The notes under the pieces were generated by a model, which ran no database searches, was not told where the DNA came from, and saw nothing but the letters and a program-made list of their open reading frames with translations. The translations under genes and the position numbers were made by a program. A stretch of DNA of 64,000 bases. Source: Larkinella punicea (GTDB lineage: Bacteria > Bacteroidota > Bacteroidia > Cytophagales > Spirosomataceae). Every line of letters starts with the position of its first letter. Positions within the stretch are counted from its first letter, which is position 1. Below, piece by piece: positions 49,207 through 59,269 of this stretch. The stretch is from assembly GCF_003334855.1 (NCBI RefSeq), contig NZ_QOWE01000016.1, positions 62,001 through 126,000 of the forward strand, given 5' to 3'.

Positions 49207-50265
49207 ATGCGACTCACCGTTACGCCCGAAAACCTCCTCGAATGGATCGCCCTTAAAATCAATCTGGTACCGCTACCGCTTCTGCACGCCCAGATTTTCC
49301 CGATTGTGGGCAAAGCCGTGCTCGAAGCGGCCGACAAAGGCATTTTCGAAGCGGTTTCCAACGGCAAACAGACGGTGGACGAGATTGCCGCCGAGTGTCA
49401 GTTGAATCCGAAAGCGTTGCGGGAATTGATGGGTTTGCTGCTGGTTTTGGGCTATTTCAAACAACGCGATAACCGGTATACGTTGACCCGCATCAGCCGT
49501 CGCTGGTTGCTGAAAGACCAGCAGGAGTCGGTTTTTGGCATGATGCTGTTTAACAATCGGGTCGTCTGGCCGTGGCTGGAGCAGTTGGGGGATTACCTGA
49601 AAACCGGCAAAGGCATTCAGTATCACGACCACCTGACCACCGAGCAATGGGCGTATTACCAGCAGGCGATGCTGGCGGCCACCGGCACAGAAGCCAGGGA
49701 ATTTGGCCGGAAAGCCCCGGTGCCTAAAAACGCCACGCTCATGCTCGACATTGGCGGCTCACACGGCCAGCATTCGGTGGCTCTGTGTCGGAAACTACCG
49801 AATCTCCAGGCGATTATCTTGGATTTACCACCGGCCATCGAGCAGGCGGCTCCGCTGCTGGCGCGCCTGGGCATGGGCGACCGCGTTCGGCACCAGGCCG
49901 GCAACGCGCTGACGGATGAGTTTGGGGAAGCGCAATACGACATTGTGCTGATGTCTAGTCTGGCACATCATTTTTCGGAGGAGCAGAACCGCGAAGTCGC
50001 CCGAAAAGTGGCCAAATCGCTGAAACCGGGGGGCGTTTACATTGTCAATGAATTTATCCGGCCCGAGGACGATGGAAATTCGGCCGGTGTCGGCACCAAT
50101 CTGGTGGGCAATAGCATGGATCTGTTCTACGGCCTGACCAGCACCGCCGGGAATTATTCCGTTCGGGAAATTCAGGACTGGCAACACGCAGCCGGGCTGA
50201 AACCGTCGAAAGTCATCACCTACCTCTCGATTCCGGGCCGGGCCATGGTCGTTGCCAAAAAATAA
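49207..50265 (+). CDS. SAM-dependent O-methyltransferase-like protein
   Basis: A 352-aa methyltransferase with an N-terminal winged-helix dimerisation domain (FPIVGKAVLEAADKGIFEAVSNGKQTVDEIAAECQLNPKALRELMGLL) and a C-terminal class I domain (LMLDIGGSHGQHSVALCRKLP, ILDLPPAIEQA, DIVLMSSLAHHFSEEQNREV). This is the hydroxyindole/caffeate O-methyltransferase architecture. It is divergent from the cupin gene and converges on gmhA with only two bases between the stops. The substrate is unknown. Confidence 0.85.
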   Translation: MRLTVTPENLLEWIALKINLVPLPLLHAQIFPIVGKAVLEAADKGIFEAVSNGKQTVDEIAAECQLNPKALRELMGLLLVLGYFKQRDNRYTLTRISRRWLLKDQQESVFGMMLFNNRVVWPWLEQLGDYLKTGKGIQYHDHLTTEQWAYYQQAMLAATGTEAREFGRKAPVPKNATLMLDIGGSHGQHSVALCRKLPNLQAIILDLPPAIEQAAPLLARLGMGDRVRHQAGNALTDEFGEAQYDIVLMSSLAHHFSEEQNREVARKVAKSLKPGGVYIVNEFIRPEDDGNSAGVGTNLVGNSMDLFYGLTSTAGNYSVREIQDWQHAAGLKPSKVITYLSIPGRAMVVAKK

Positions 50266-50267
50266 GA

Positions 50268-50846
50268 TCAGGCAATCACCAGCTTTTCGATGAGCAGAAT
50301 GAACAAATGAATGACTTTGATGTGAATCTCCTGGATGCGGTCGGCATAGCCAAAGTGCGGGACGCGGATTTCAACGTCGGCGGTTCCGGCCAGCCTGCCC
50401 CCGTCTTTGCCGGTTAGCAACACCACCTTCATGCCCCGCAGCCGGGCAGCTTCCACAGCCCGGATGATGTTGGCCGAATTACCGCTCGTGCTAATGCCCA
50501 GCAACACGTCGCCTTCGTTGCCCAGCCCTTCGATAAAACGCGAGAATACGAAATCGTAACCATAATCATTGCCCACGCAGGTGAGGTGGCTGGAGTCGGA
50601 AATGGCGATAGCGGCCAGTGCTCTTCGTTCGTCGCGGTACCGCCCCGACAGTTCTTCGGCAAAGTGCATGGCGTCGCAGTGGGAGCCGCCGTTGCCGCAG
50701 GAAATAATTTTATGGCCGTTTTGCAGGGCCTCTGCCATCAATTGGGCAGCTTGTCCGATGGCCGTAATCTGGTTAGCGTCGCTAAGAAATGCATCGAGAA
50801 CCGAGCGGGCTTCGGTCAGTTCCTGGCGGATGGTTTGGTCAAGCAT
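50268..50846 (-). CDS. gmhA: D-sedoheptulose-7-phosphate isomerase GmhA
   Basis: A 192-aa SIS-fold isomerase producing D-glycero-D-manno-heptose 7-phosphate for lipopolysaccharide core synthesis. Features: [32 protein letters not shown] and the C-terminal [14 protein letters not shown] 50846 ([13 protein letters not shown]) gives exactly the family length; the 22-codon upstream extension is not conserved. No other heptose gene is nearby in the window. Confidence 0.92.
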   Translation of the reverse strand: MLDQTIRQELTEARSVLDAFLSDANQITAIGQAAQLMAEALQNGHKIISCGNGGSHCDAMHFAEELSGRYRDERRALAAIAISDSSHLTCVGNDYGYDFVFSRFIEGLGNEGDVLLGISTSGNSANIIRAVEAARLRGMKVVLLTGKDGGRLAGTADVEIRVPHFGYADRIQEIHIKVIHLFILLIEKLVIA

Positions 50847-50918
50847 TCCCGAAAGGGTTAATCCGTTGGTACAGTTTCCGGTAAAATAACGACCGGAAAC
50901 CGTACGAACCAATTCATT

Positions 50919-52712
50919 TTAAAGAACCAGGGTTCGGTAGGGCAGATTCCAGCGGAGGGCCAGAGAGGTCGACGACGTATTGTACTTCAGCCGGTCGGCC
51001 TGGCTGTCGCTTTTTCGAACGAGCTGCTGGAAATCGACAAACAGGTTGTGTTTCAACATGAACGACAGCCGTACGTCGGCGTAGGTAACCAGGGTTTTAC
51101 GCCCCTGAGCGATGTGGTGGCCCGATCCCACGGCCTGGCCCGGCCACTCCACCCGGCTTTCATACGGTTTCAGCAGGTTGCCGCCATAATTGTAGTTCGG
51201 TGGATCGGCCCCGTACTTCATGACGCCAAACGTCCCGGTCAGATTCCAGCGATCGCGGGGCTGGTAGCGCACAATGGCCAGGCCTTCGATGAAATTGGCC
51301 CCGAGCGGATGCGCCAGCGGTTGATTGTAATGCACATAATTGGTTTGGCCGGAACGGTGGGAATAGGTATAAGGCCGCGCCAGATTCATTTCGGCCTGCA
51401 AATCAAGATTCGGAATATCGAAGGCATCGATGTACTTCAGGCCCGTTTGAAACGCGAATTTATTGACCCACGAACCATTTCTCGCCCGCAGTTCACTAAT
51501 CTTGAACTCATCTAACATCAACTGACCATAAGCCAGAAAATGACCGGCAAAATTGGCTTTGAAATCCAGGCCAACCAGCGCATTGTCGGCACTGCCCCGA
51601 TACGATTCAATGAAACGGTAGAAAATAACGGGATTAAAATAATTCAATTCCAGTTGGCTCCGGCTGAATACTTCCGCTTCAAAGAGGCCAATGTTGACAT
51701 GCTCGCCAATGTTGACACTCAGGTGGTGAATCGCCGTGTATTTTTGCGGATTCAGTTCTTCATACGCACCGGCCGGTTTCTGGCTGTTCTGAAACTCGGT
51801 CAGCAGGTTGGTGTATTGAAACCGCCCAAACCGGGTGCTGATCTTGAGAAAAAGGTATGGAGAGCTGTTATCCGATAAAAACAGGGAACGATACCCATTG
51901 CCAAAGATATTCCGGTCGTGGCCAAACTGAATATTGATGATTTTTAAGGCATTGAAGGTAATGTATCCCCGGGCCGACAAAAAATCTGCTCCGCCATAGG
52001 GCGCATGGCGGGTCGCAATTAGTTTGGCAAAGCCTTCGTTGGGGGCAAAACCTTCATTGAAATTGGTTGTATACTGACTTCCATATTCCCAGATATACCG
52101 GGGAAACAGCACTTGATTATCAGACAGGAATGTGTAAAAACTTAAGCGTTTGCGAATGCTCCCGCGAATTTCAACTCCTCTTGAATTAACGTAGGGATTA
52201 ACTGACGAACCCACCGCTCCGGAATTGGTTTCGACGCCGTAGCTAAAGTTGACCACCGGACTGACGTGAATATCATAATCCTCGTTTTCGTAGCTGTAGA
52301 GGTCATTTTTTTTCTTATAAAACGCACTGAAAGCCCGTTTGCTGTCGCCTGCCCGTTTCTGACCCGCGTGCAATTCTGCCGTTCGTTCCTGTAGAAGAGG
52401 GAGAGAATCCGGATAAACTTTGGGAACCCATTCCCAGCTATCGTCGCGCAGGTAGCGGACGGTGGAACGGTCTACCGGGGATAACCGAACAAAGGGATCG
52501 GCCAGAATACTGTCGGTTAATTGAACGACTGCCTGGCGACTATACGGTTTTACCGAACTATGAAAACCGCTCGTCCACCGGCCCTGTTTGATTTCAAGCC
52601 GGTCGATCAGGTGGTAATAATCACTGTTTAAAGGTATCTTTTGACTTTGACCTTGCGCCGACACCGACGCCAGTAAAACAAAAGCTATCCCGATTGTAAA
52701 AATAGTCCTCAT
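50919..52712 (-). CDS. Outer-membrane beta-barrel protein, Wzi-like (capsule assembly family)
   Basis: A 597-aa protein with signal peptide (RTIFTIGIAFVLLASVSAQ), a helical region, then about 18 amphipathic strands (for example GYITFNALKIINIQFGHDRNIFGNGYRSLFLSDNSSPYLFLKIS) and a terminal aromatic-leucine strand. The pattern matches the Wzi capsule-assembly family in Bacteroidota. It would hold exopolysaccharide at the cell surface. ATG 52712 opens the signal peptide; the 33-codon extension is not supported. It is 72 bp downstream of gmhA on the same strand. Confidence 0.78.
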   Translation of the reverse strand: MRTIFTIGIAFVLLASVSAQGQSQKIPLNSDYYHLIDRLEIKQGRWTSGFHSSVKPYSRQAVVQLTDSILADPFVRLSPVDRSTVRYLRDDSWEWVPKVYPDSLPLLQERTAELHAGQKRAGDSKRAFSAFYKKKNDLYSYENEDYDIHVSPVVNFSYGVETNSGAVGSSVNPYVNSRGVEIRGSIRKRLSFYTFLSDNQVLFPRYIWEYGSQYTTNFNEGFAPNEGFAKLIATRHAPYGGADFLSARGYITFNALKIINIQFGHDRNIFGNGYRSLFLSDNSSPYLFLKISTRFGRFQYTNLLTEFQNSQKPAGAYEELNPQKYTAIHHLSVNIGEHVNIGLFEAEVFSRSQLELNYFNPVIFYRFIESYRGSADNALVGLDFKANFAGHFLAYGQLMLDEFKISELRARNGSWVNKFAFQTGLKYIDAFDIPNLDLQAEMNLARPYTYSHRSGQTNYVHYNQPLAHPLGANFIEGLAIVRYQPRDRWNLTGTFGVMKYGADPPNYNYGGNLLKPYESRVEWPGQAVGSGHHIAQGRKTLVTYADVRLSFMLKHNLFVDFQQLVRKSDSQADRLKYNTSSTSLALRWNLPYRTLVL

Positions 52713-52842
52713 TGGAAGCTTCACACTGGCAACCGTGTGGACGGTGTACCCTAAATAACATCTTCTTATTTCAATGCACAAATTAGGGAAAGGGTTTGGA
52801 TTATCCGACACATTCCCTTTAAATTACACTGAAAAAGCCCCT

Positions 52843-53487
52843 ATGTTTGTTTTCGCCGACCATCCTTCTCTTGCCGACCAATTTATTGCCGAACTCCGCG
52901 ATGTAACCATTCAGAAAGATCCGATGCGTTTTCGGCGCAATCTGGAACGGCTGGGAGAACTGATGGCCTACGAAATATCCAAGTCGATGTCGTTTCAGGT
53001 CGTGAACGTACAAACGCCACTGGGCGTGTCGTCTACACCACTGATCAAAAAACCGCCGGTTCTGGCCACCATTCTGCGGGCGAGCCTGCCGTTCCACCAG
53101 GGATTTCTGAATTATTTCGACCGGGCCGAAAACGCCTTCATTGGTGCGTATCGCGGTTATCTACCAACGAGTGAAGATTTTGAAGTGGCGATGGATTACA
53201 TTTCCAGCCCCGATCTGAGCGGCAAAACCGTCATTCTGATGGACCCGATGCTGGCAACCGGCCGGTCGCTGGAGAAGGTGTATCACGCGCTGCTGCGGTT
53301 TGGAACACCCGCCAAAACGCATATTGCCGCCGTGTTGGCCAGCCCCGAAGGCATCCAGTATGTGCAGGACAAAATGCCGCAGTGTCACCTCTGGCTGGGA
53401 GCCATCGATCAGCGGCTGGATGCGCATTATTACATCATTCCCGGTTTGGGCGATGCCGGTGACCTGGCCTTTGGCGAGAAAATCTGA
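52843..53487 (+). CDS. upp: Uracil phosphoribosyltransferase Upp
   Basis: A 214-aa pyrimidine-salvage enzyme converting uracil and PRPP to UMP. PRPP-binding motif VILMDPMLATGRSLEK, the LATILRASLPFHQGFLNYF substrate region, and the terminal YYIIPGLGDAGDLAFGE are diagnostic. ATG 52843 (MFVFADHPSL) is preferred over the longer frame. Its stop TGA touches the converging stop of the next gene as TGATCA. Confidence 0.95.
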   Translation: MFVFADHPSLADQFIAELRDVTIQKDPMRFRRNLERLGELMAYEISKSMSFQVVNVQTPLGVSSTPLIKKPPVLATILRASLPFHQGFLNYFDRAENAFIGAYRGYLPTSEDFEVAMDYISSPDLSGKTVILMDPMLATGRSLEKVYHALLRFGTPAKTHIAAVLASPEGIQYVQDKMPQCHLWLGAIDQRLDAHYYIIPGLGDAGDLAFGEKI

Positions 53488-56400
53488 TCAGAACCCTTCT
53501 TTTTTCTCATCAGCTTTTTCCTTTTTCTTTTCAACCACTTTTTTAGGCGCTTCTTTTGCGCCAGCCGCAGCTTTTGGTTGCGGTTTGGGCTTTTCTTTGG
53601 TTTTGTACTGATCCATGTACCGGTCCGTAAACTGCGTTTTTTCGAACACGTCCGCAGCAATGATGGAAATGGCCTTGCTTCCCGCTTTGCCGCCCGCCAT
53701 GATGCGGTCGTTCAGTTCCTGATCCGACGTCAACAGCGCCAGTTGGGCCGTTGCGCCCCCCGACGATTTGTAATCCCAGTAGTACCAGACATCCGGCGAG
53801 GCTTCCAGATAAATCGTCGCTTCATCGCCCCCGTCGCTCTTCCGAATTTCGACAAAACCCTCCATTTCTGCGTTGATATCGACGTTATCAATATTGGAAA
53901 CCCCAATCGGCCCGGTGCTGTAGAGTGCATTGTATTTGTCGGACCAGCGCAGATTGACATTCGAAAGCACCAGCGAAGCCACAAATTTGGGTGCAGCCTG
54001 CGTAATCGAAACGTGCTGGTTTTGCGCTTTGGTGCGGTACACATCCGTCGCTTTCTGACCGATAATGGCGGCCAGTTTAGCAGTTAACCGGTCGAGGTCG
54101 TCGTCGGCGGGTTCGTCGTTCTTTTCGTCCAGATTGGCTTTCACCATCTTTTCGGCAATGGCCGCGTTCACCGGCTGTGGAATGGGCAGCGCAAAACCGA
54201 CCAGCGCATTCAACCGCAACGTCGAACTATCGACCTGCGCCCGGCCGGTGCCCGCGGCAAAAACAAAGTTGTTCGGCACCGAGCCCGTCATGCCGGTATT
54301 CATGACGTTAACCGGTCCCTGAAAATTCATTACCCCCGTGGCATCGTTGAACGTAAATGCCCCTTCGACATCTTCCAGCCCGGCGGCATCCTTCTTCACA
54401 ATCCGGAAGACCTTGTCTTTCTCGTCGTAGGTCATGACACCGGTTGCCCGGTATAAATCATCATCCTTATCGCTTTCTTTCATCGATAAAAATGTCGGAT
54501 ACAGCCCGGCGGTGCCCCCACCCCGGAAATGCAAACCGGCGGTCAAGGGCTGATTGCCGTCATTTTTGAGCGTTTGATCGACTTTGATGCTGAAGGTTTC
54601 GCCAATTTTCTCCTTCATTGGAATCCAGTCACTGACCAGATTGGCCCGTTTTTTCAGCGCAATTTTAATCGCCCCTTCCAATTTCAGATCCTGCTCAGGC
54701 GCCATCATCGTGATGCTGCCTTTGAACGCTACCTTGGGAGCCAGCGTTACATTATCCCGTTCGTCGACGTCGGCGCGGGCCACGGTATAATACGTTTTGG
54801 CCAGTTCATTGCCATTTTTTCCTTTTCGTCCGACACTTCGGGTATTCGATGCCAGCGCCACCGGAGCGGCTTCTTTCAGTTCAAAACTCCCCATCTTGAT
54901 GCTGGCTGTGTCGCCTTTGGCAGCAGCGAACTGATACACGGCTTCCCCGGAAAACCGGGTGCGTGATTGCACCTGAATGTTACCGCCTTTCAATTTGTGG
55001 AACAGGCTGGTCGTGTCCAGTTCCAGCCGGGCATTCTTGAGCGGCAGCATCTCCCCGTTCCGTTTGATGGTAATCAAGCCTTTTTCCGGGTAAATCCGGG
55101 CGTCGGCGGAGGTTACGTATGGCACCCCGCTGATGTTCAGCGTCGCTTTTTCCACATCATACACCGCCGATGTGGCATTGAACGTCAGTCCTTCCTGTTC
55201 CTCCGCGGTAGCCGTAAAGGTGGATGTTTTGGCTGCTTTCATCGTGATGGTTTTGGCCGCGATGTTCCACTGCGCTTTGCTGATCGACGTTTTATAAGCG
55301 GCATTCGGGAATTCCAGACTCGACAGCAGGGTGTCGCTGAACGAGGTTGTCGCATTGTTGGTGGCGATGGTCACGACGCCTTTCACCTGATTGAAATCCA
55401 GATCGACCTTCGTGCCCAGCAACATGGATTTCGTTGCGGTTCCCTGCTTATCGGCCACGACGCGGAATTGCGCATTGCCCGCCGTAAACCCTTCTTTGTT
55501 AAACTTGATGTTTTCAGACTGTGCTTCCGAATCCGCCCGTTTCACCGTGCCTTTTCCAAACAAACCGGCTGACCGAACCAGCAAATCGCCCTGCAAATTT
55601 GTCGTTCCGTTGTAAAAGCTAAAGTGGTCGGCTTTGGTGGAAATTTTCATGCTGTCGGCTTTGGGAAACCACTTCATGACGTAGTTTTTTAGGTTAACCG
55701 CCGGGAAATAGGCTTTTCCCACCAGCCCTTCTTTGATCTGTCCCGACTCGCCCGACGCCAGAACGGAATCCGGGGTCATCAGAATATCTTTGGCCGGTAA
55801 GGATGCGTTCAGGTGCGAAATAACGCCTTCGGCCCGCAACCCTTTCCGGTCCATCACCAGTTTACCGGTAAACTTCAGGTTGCCTTTTCCACCATAAAGC
55901 GGATAACCGGCCGCCGGAGCCGCGTGTTCGAAGCCCAGCGAATTGTCTGGCATCGATTTCAGCGTGGTTTTGATGGGCGGGAAAATCCCGTCGGAGAAGA
56001 ACGTCCCGTCGAACGCAATGTCGCCTTTTCCCAGGCTGTCGTTGTCCACCGCCGGGACTTTGAAGTAGACATTTTTGTTGTAAATCAGATTTCCCCGGTT
56101 CGGCTGGTTAAAATAAACCGTCATCCCTTCCGGCATCAGCAGCCGTTGCGTGGTCTTTTTGTCTTTCTGCCGCCCCGATTTATTGCCTTTGTCGGCCAGG
56201 AAAACCGTACCCGGTTTTTCGTACTGAATATCACCGCCAATCTCCTGATTCTTCCCTTGTGGCGTGAAGGTAATCGAGTCGATTTTGGTCATGTTCATCG
56301 AAAACTGGTCATAATTGAACCCCAGTTCCTTGCCCGTATACCGCATGTTGCCGGATTTCAGTTGCCCAGTTAACGTAAACGCCCGGTTTTTACCAATCCG

Positions 56401-58284
56401 CAGGGTTTTGTCCGTCGGAACAGCGGTAATTTTCAATGAATCACTGATGCTAAACCGTTCAACGCCCCGAATGGTCAGGTATTTATCGTTCAGATTAATC
56501 GTTGCGTTGGTTGTGCTGTCGTTAGAAGGGTAGGTCGAGCGGATCAGGAAGTTGTCGTAATCTTTCCGGCGCGCATTCGCCAGAACATACAGAACACCCT
56601 TCCGGCTCAGGCGCATTTCTTCAGATTTGGGGTCCATGTCGATGTAGCCCAGTGCCACCATGCGATTCAGCACGTTGCGCATCACCGGCGGGCTAATCTT
56701 GGAATAGGTGGCCAGATCATCGGCAAAAAACGTCTGGGTTTTCTTGACCGTAACGTAGTTGGCCGCCAGTTGGAGCGGATGAAAGCCGAAGTCGGCCGAC
56801 ATCCCGGCATACCGCTCGGGATAGAAAAAGTCGAACGATTCAAACCGCACCGGCACTTCTTTTTTGGCACCAAGCTGGTAGAAATCAACCTTTTGACGCG
56901 GCAAATCCCAGCGAACAATTTCGGGCTGGATGTAGAATTTGTGGTAGCTATCGCTGAAATAGGTGTCGGAATACCCCGATTTTTCGGCTTTGCTCAAACG
57001 GGCAATACCGGTTTCGCGGTCATACCGGAAGGCGACACCGGGGTGATACAATGTATCGACTGCATCAATATAGCCGGTAAACGAAACCAGCGGACTGGAA
57101 ATTATCGAATCGGCGAACTCAAACCGGCGGCTGCTGGCCTTGAACGCCGGTTTTCCCTTGTAACTGACTTGCAAAAGTGACGATTGCCCATTGGCCGCCG
57201 AACCGTATAATTTCGTTCCCGCCAGTGCAATACCGCCTTTGTAGGTGATGCCATTTCCCAGGTTGTTCAGCACGACGTCGTTGGACCACGACATAAACCG
57301 GGGGTAGGTCGGTCCTTGCCGGGCCACCCGCTTTTTGCTGTCAAACTCAAAGGTTCCTTTGATCGGTTTGGCGAGGGGCTTGTAGGTTAGCGTCACGTCA
57401 TCCGCCGTGATTTTGGGATTGCTAACCATAAAACTGTAATCGGCCAGCGTCACAAACGTCTCCGGTTGCCCCGCCGATTCCCACGAAAACATACCGCCTT
57501 TCCCGACCCAAACACCGTCTTTCAACAGCAAGGCACCATCGGTTTTCTTCAAAACGACAGAGTCATTTGCCGTCGTCACGATCAAATCCGCGCCCTTGAT
57601 TTCCAGAACCGGCCCGTTCAGCACCGGAATCGGCTTTCGCTCCGACCACGACATGAGCGGACTTGCCTTGCCGGTTGAATCCAGCGGCAAATCCCAGCCG
57701 TCGGAATCGTTCGGTTTGGTGGGTTGCGGCTTTTTAGACGAAGCAATCGTGTCGGCGGCTGATGTGGATGCGTTGCCGTTTGGATCGGCTAAACGAAGCG
57801 TGAACGTGCCGCCGTTGGCGTAAAGTTTGTTGTAGTTATTGATGTACAGAAACCGCTTTTCGGCAAATAACCGGACGGTTTCCAGCACTTTTGTCAGGCT
57901 TTTGGCATCGTATTTTTCAAATGATTTTTCAGCAATCGTCAGGTAATTGTCGACTTCGGCCGGGCTCACCTGCTGGGTAACGATGAGTTGGTACAGTGCT
58001 TCGTAAAACGGCGCAAACTGCTGGGCTGCCTGATAGCGTTTGGTGTTCATTTTCCGGCTCAACGCCATCACGCGCTCTTTCTGCGGAGCCGACAGCCGGT
58101 TTTCGGTGAATAACGTTTCGAGATTTTTTTCGACCTTTTGGGAATAGGCTCCCCCCGCGTTCATCAGTTTCTGTAAATCCGGCAGAAACTGCTCGGGGTT
58201 GTCCGACAGTTTAAACGTTTGCGCCGTTGCCGCCGTTGCCAGCAGGAGAAATATCGCTAAAATGCTGTATACCTGTCTCATCAT
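53488..58284 (-). CDS. 1598-aa exported protein of unknown function
   Basis: A very large secreted or periplasmic protein. Signal peptide (RQVYSILAIFLLLATAATAQ), a helical domain to about residue 180, then beta-rich sequence with many repeated strand patterns (GDIAFDGTFF, GKLVMDRKGLRAEGVISHLN). Residues about 510-575 look like a winged helix (ISPPVMRNVLNRMVALGYIDMD), unexpected in an exported protein. The tail is a Lys/Glu/Pro-rich disordered stretch. The gene lies 20 bp after prmA and is probably in the same transcript. It resembles large Bacteroidota envelope proteins of unknown role. The longer ORF to 58362 enters prmA and is rejected. Confidence 0.6.
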   Translation of the reverse strand: MMRQVYSILAIFLLLATAATAQTFKLSDNPEQFLPDLQKLMNAGGAYSQKVEKNLETLFTENRLSAPQKERVMALSRKMNTKRYQAAQQFAPFYEALYQLIVTQQVSPAEVDNYLTIAEKSFEKYDAKSLTKVLETVRLFAEKRFLYINNYNKLYANGGTFTLRLADPNGNASTSAADTIASSKKPQPTKPNDSDGWDLPLDSTGKASPLMSWSERKPIPVLNGPVLEIKGADLIVTTANDSVVLKKTDGALLLKDGVWVGKGGMFSWESAGQPETFVTLADYSFMVSNPKITADDVTLTYKPLAKPIKGTFEFDSKKRVARQGPTYPRFMSWSNDVVLNNLGNGITYKGGIALAGTKLYGSAANGQSSLLQVSYKGKPAFKASSRRFEFADSIISSPLVSFTGYIDAVDTLYHPGVAFRYDRETGIARLSKAEKSGYSDTYFSDSYHKFYIQPEIVRWDLPRQKVDFYQLGAKKEVPVRFESFDFFYPERYAGMSADFGFHPLQLAANYVTVKKTQTFFADDLATYSKISPPVMRNVLNRMVALGYIDMDPKSEEMRLSRKGVLYVLANARRKDYDNFLIRSTYPSNDSTTNATINLNDKYLTIRGVERFSISDSLKITAVPTDKTLRIGKNRAFTLTGQLKSGNMRYTGKELGFNYDQFSMNMTKIDSITFTPQGKNQEIGGDIQYEKPGTVFLADKGNKSGRQKDKKTTQRLLMPEGMTVYFNQPNRGNLIYNKNVYFKVPAVDNDSLGKGDIAFDGTFFSDGIFPPIKTTLKSMPDNSLGFEHAAPAAGYPLYGGKGNLKFTGKLVMDRKGLRAEGVISHLNASLPAKDILMTPDSVLASGESGQIKEGLVGKAYFPAVNLKNYVMKWFPKADSMKISTKADHFSFYNGTTNLQGDLLVRSAGLFGKGTVKRADSEAQSENIKFNKEGFTAGNAQFRVVADKQGTATKSMLLGTKVDLDFNQVKGVVTIATNNATTSFSDTLLSSLEFPNAAYKTSISKAQWNIAAKTITMKAAKTSTFTATAEEQEGLTFNATSAVYDVEKATLNISGVPYVTSADARIYPEKGLITIKRNGEMLPLKNARLELDTTSLFHKLKGGNIQVQSRTRFSGEAVYQFAAAKGDTASIKMGSFELKEAAPVALASNTRSVGRKGKNGNELAKTYYTVARADVDERDNVTLAPKVAFKGSITMMAPEQDLKLEGAIKIALKKRANLVSDWIPMKEKIGETFSIKVDQTLKNDGNQPLTAGLHFRGGGTAGLYPTFLSMKESDKDDDLYRATGVMTYDEKDKVFRIVKKDAAGLEDVEGAFTFNDATGVMNFQGPVNVMNTGMTGSVPNNFVFAAGTGRAQVDSSTLRLNALVGFALPIPQPVNAAIAEKMVKANLDEKNDEPADDDLDRLTAKLAAIIGQKATDVYRTKAQNQHVSITQAAPKFVASLVLSNVNLRWSDKYNALYSTGPIGVSNIDNVDINAEMEGFVEIRKSDGGDEATIYLEASPDVWYYWDYKSSGGATAQLALLTSDQELNDRIMAGGKAGSKAISIIAADVFEKTQFTDRYMDQYKTKEKPKPQPKAAAGAKEAPKKVVEKKKEKADEKKEGF

Positions 58285-58304
58285 TCCCGTACGGCACCCG
58301 GAAC

Positions 58305-59162
58305 CTAAACGGGATCGACCGCCGGTCCGTGGGTACTTTTGATAAATCGTAGTGAAACCCACTTATTTTGGGACAATTGCCCGATTTTCGTCAACCCTTC
58401 GGCCAATCCTTTTTCCTCGATATCCAGTGCGTCCTGTTCGTAAAAACCGCTCACCAGCAACGTACTCTCCGGTTTCATCAGCCGGACGTAAACCGGTATA
58501 TCCTCCAACAACACATTCCGGTTGATGTTGGCCAACACAATGTCGAACCGCTCTGCCGGATCTACTTCATGAATCGTGCCCTGAAAAACGTCGATTTGCG
58601 AACAACCGTTCAGTTCGGCATTTTCGCGGGCGTTTTCAATGGCCCACTCTTCAATGTCAAACGCGATCACCCGTTCAGCACCCTGCAAAGCCGACAAGAT
58701 CGCCAGAATGCCGGTGCCGGAGCCAACGTCCAGCACGGTTTTTCCGGCCGCATCGACGCTCAGTTGATGTTCGAGCATCATCGCCGTCGTTTCGTGGTGG
58801 CCGGTTCCAAACGACATTTTCGGATTGATGACGATGTCGTACTGAAAACCGGCATCGGGTTCGTGAAACGACGCCCGAACGCGAATCCGATCCTGCACGT
58901 CGATGGGCTGGTAATTCCGTTCCCACTCTTCGTTCCAGTTCTTCTTTTCTAACGAATTGATCTGATAGGCTATTGCGGTTTGATTGGCGTATTTATCGAT
59001 AACCGACTGGACCGCAGTTTCATCAAAATCAGATTCAGAAATGTAGGCATTCAGGCCTTCGTCGGTTTCCACGAAGGATTCAAAGCCTAATGCGCCCAGT
59101 TCGGCCATGAAAATGTCGGTATAATCGGCAGAAAGCGTCAGTTGTAGTTCCGTGTAGTTCAT
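58305..59162 (-). CDS. prmA: Ribosomal protein L11 methyltransferase PrmA
   Basis: A 285-aa methyltransferase that trimethylates ribosomal protein L11. N-terminal substrate domain, SAM motif VLDVGSGTGILAI, VIAFDIEEWAIENAREN, and the active-site-region NINRNVLLE. Length and motifs match the family. It is separated from the leu operon by a terminator and a dyad repeat and is followed after 20 bp by the 1598-aa protein gene. Confidence 0.95.
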   Translation of the reverse strand: MNYTELQLTLSADYTDIFMAELGALGFESFVETDEGLNAYISESDFDETAVQSVIDKYANQTAIAYQINSLEKKNWNEEWERNYQPIDVQDRIRVRASFHEPDAGFQYDIVINPKMSFGTGHHETTAMMLEHQLSVDAAGKTVLDVGSGTGILAILSALQGAERVIAFDIEEWAIENARENAELNGCSQIDVFQGTIHEVDPAERFDIVLANINRNVLLEDIPVYVRLMKPESTLLVSGFYEQDALDIEEKGLAEGLTKIGQLSQNKWVSLRFIKSTHGPAVDPV

Positions 59163-59177
59163 TCGGTAAAGAAAATA

Positions 59178-59206
59178 AAAAAGGACAAGCTTCCTGCCTG
59201 TCCTTT
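59178..59206 (-). terminator. Intrinsic terminator of the leu operon
   Basis: On the minus strand AAAGGACA and TGTCCTTT pair around an 11-base loop, followed by TTTTA. It lies 64 bp after the leuA stop. Confidence 0.75.
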
Positions 59207-59209
59207 GTA

Positions 59210-59240
59210 AAACCTGTCAGGTCTTGAAGACCTTGCAGGT
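59210..59240. repeat. Dispersed dyad repeat, AACCTG..AGGTCT family, copy 2
   Basis: AAACCTGTCAGGTCTT pairs with AAGACCTTGCAGGT. The same element occurs after the helicase gene at 9067-9113 with a longer loop. Confidence 0.65.
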
Positions 59241-59269
59241 GTCTGTTGGTTTCGGTTAGCAATGAATTA

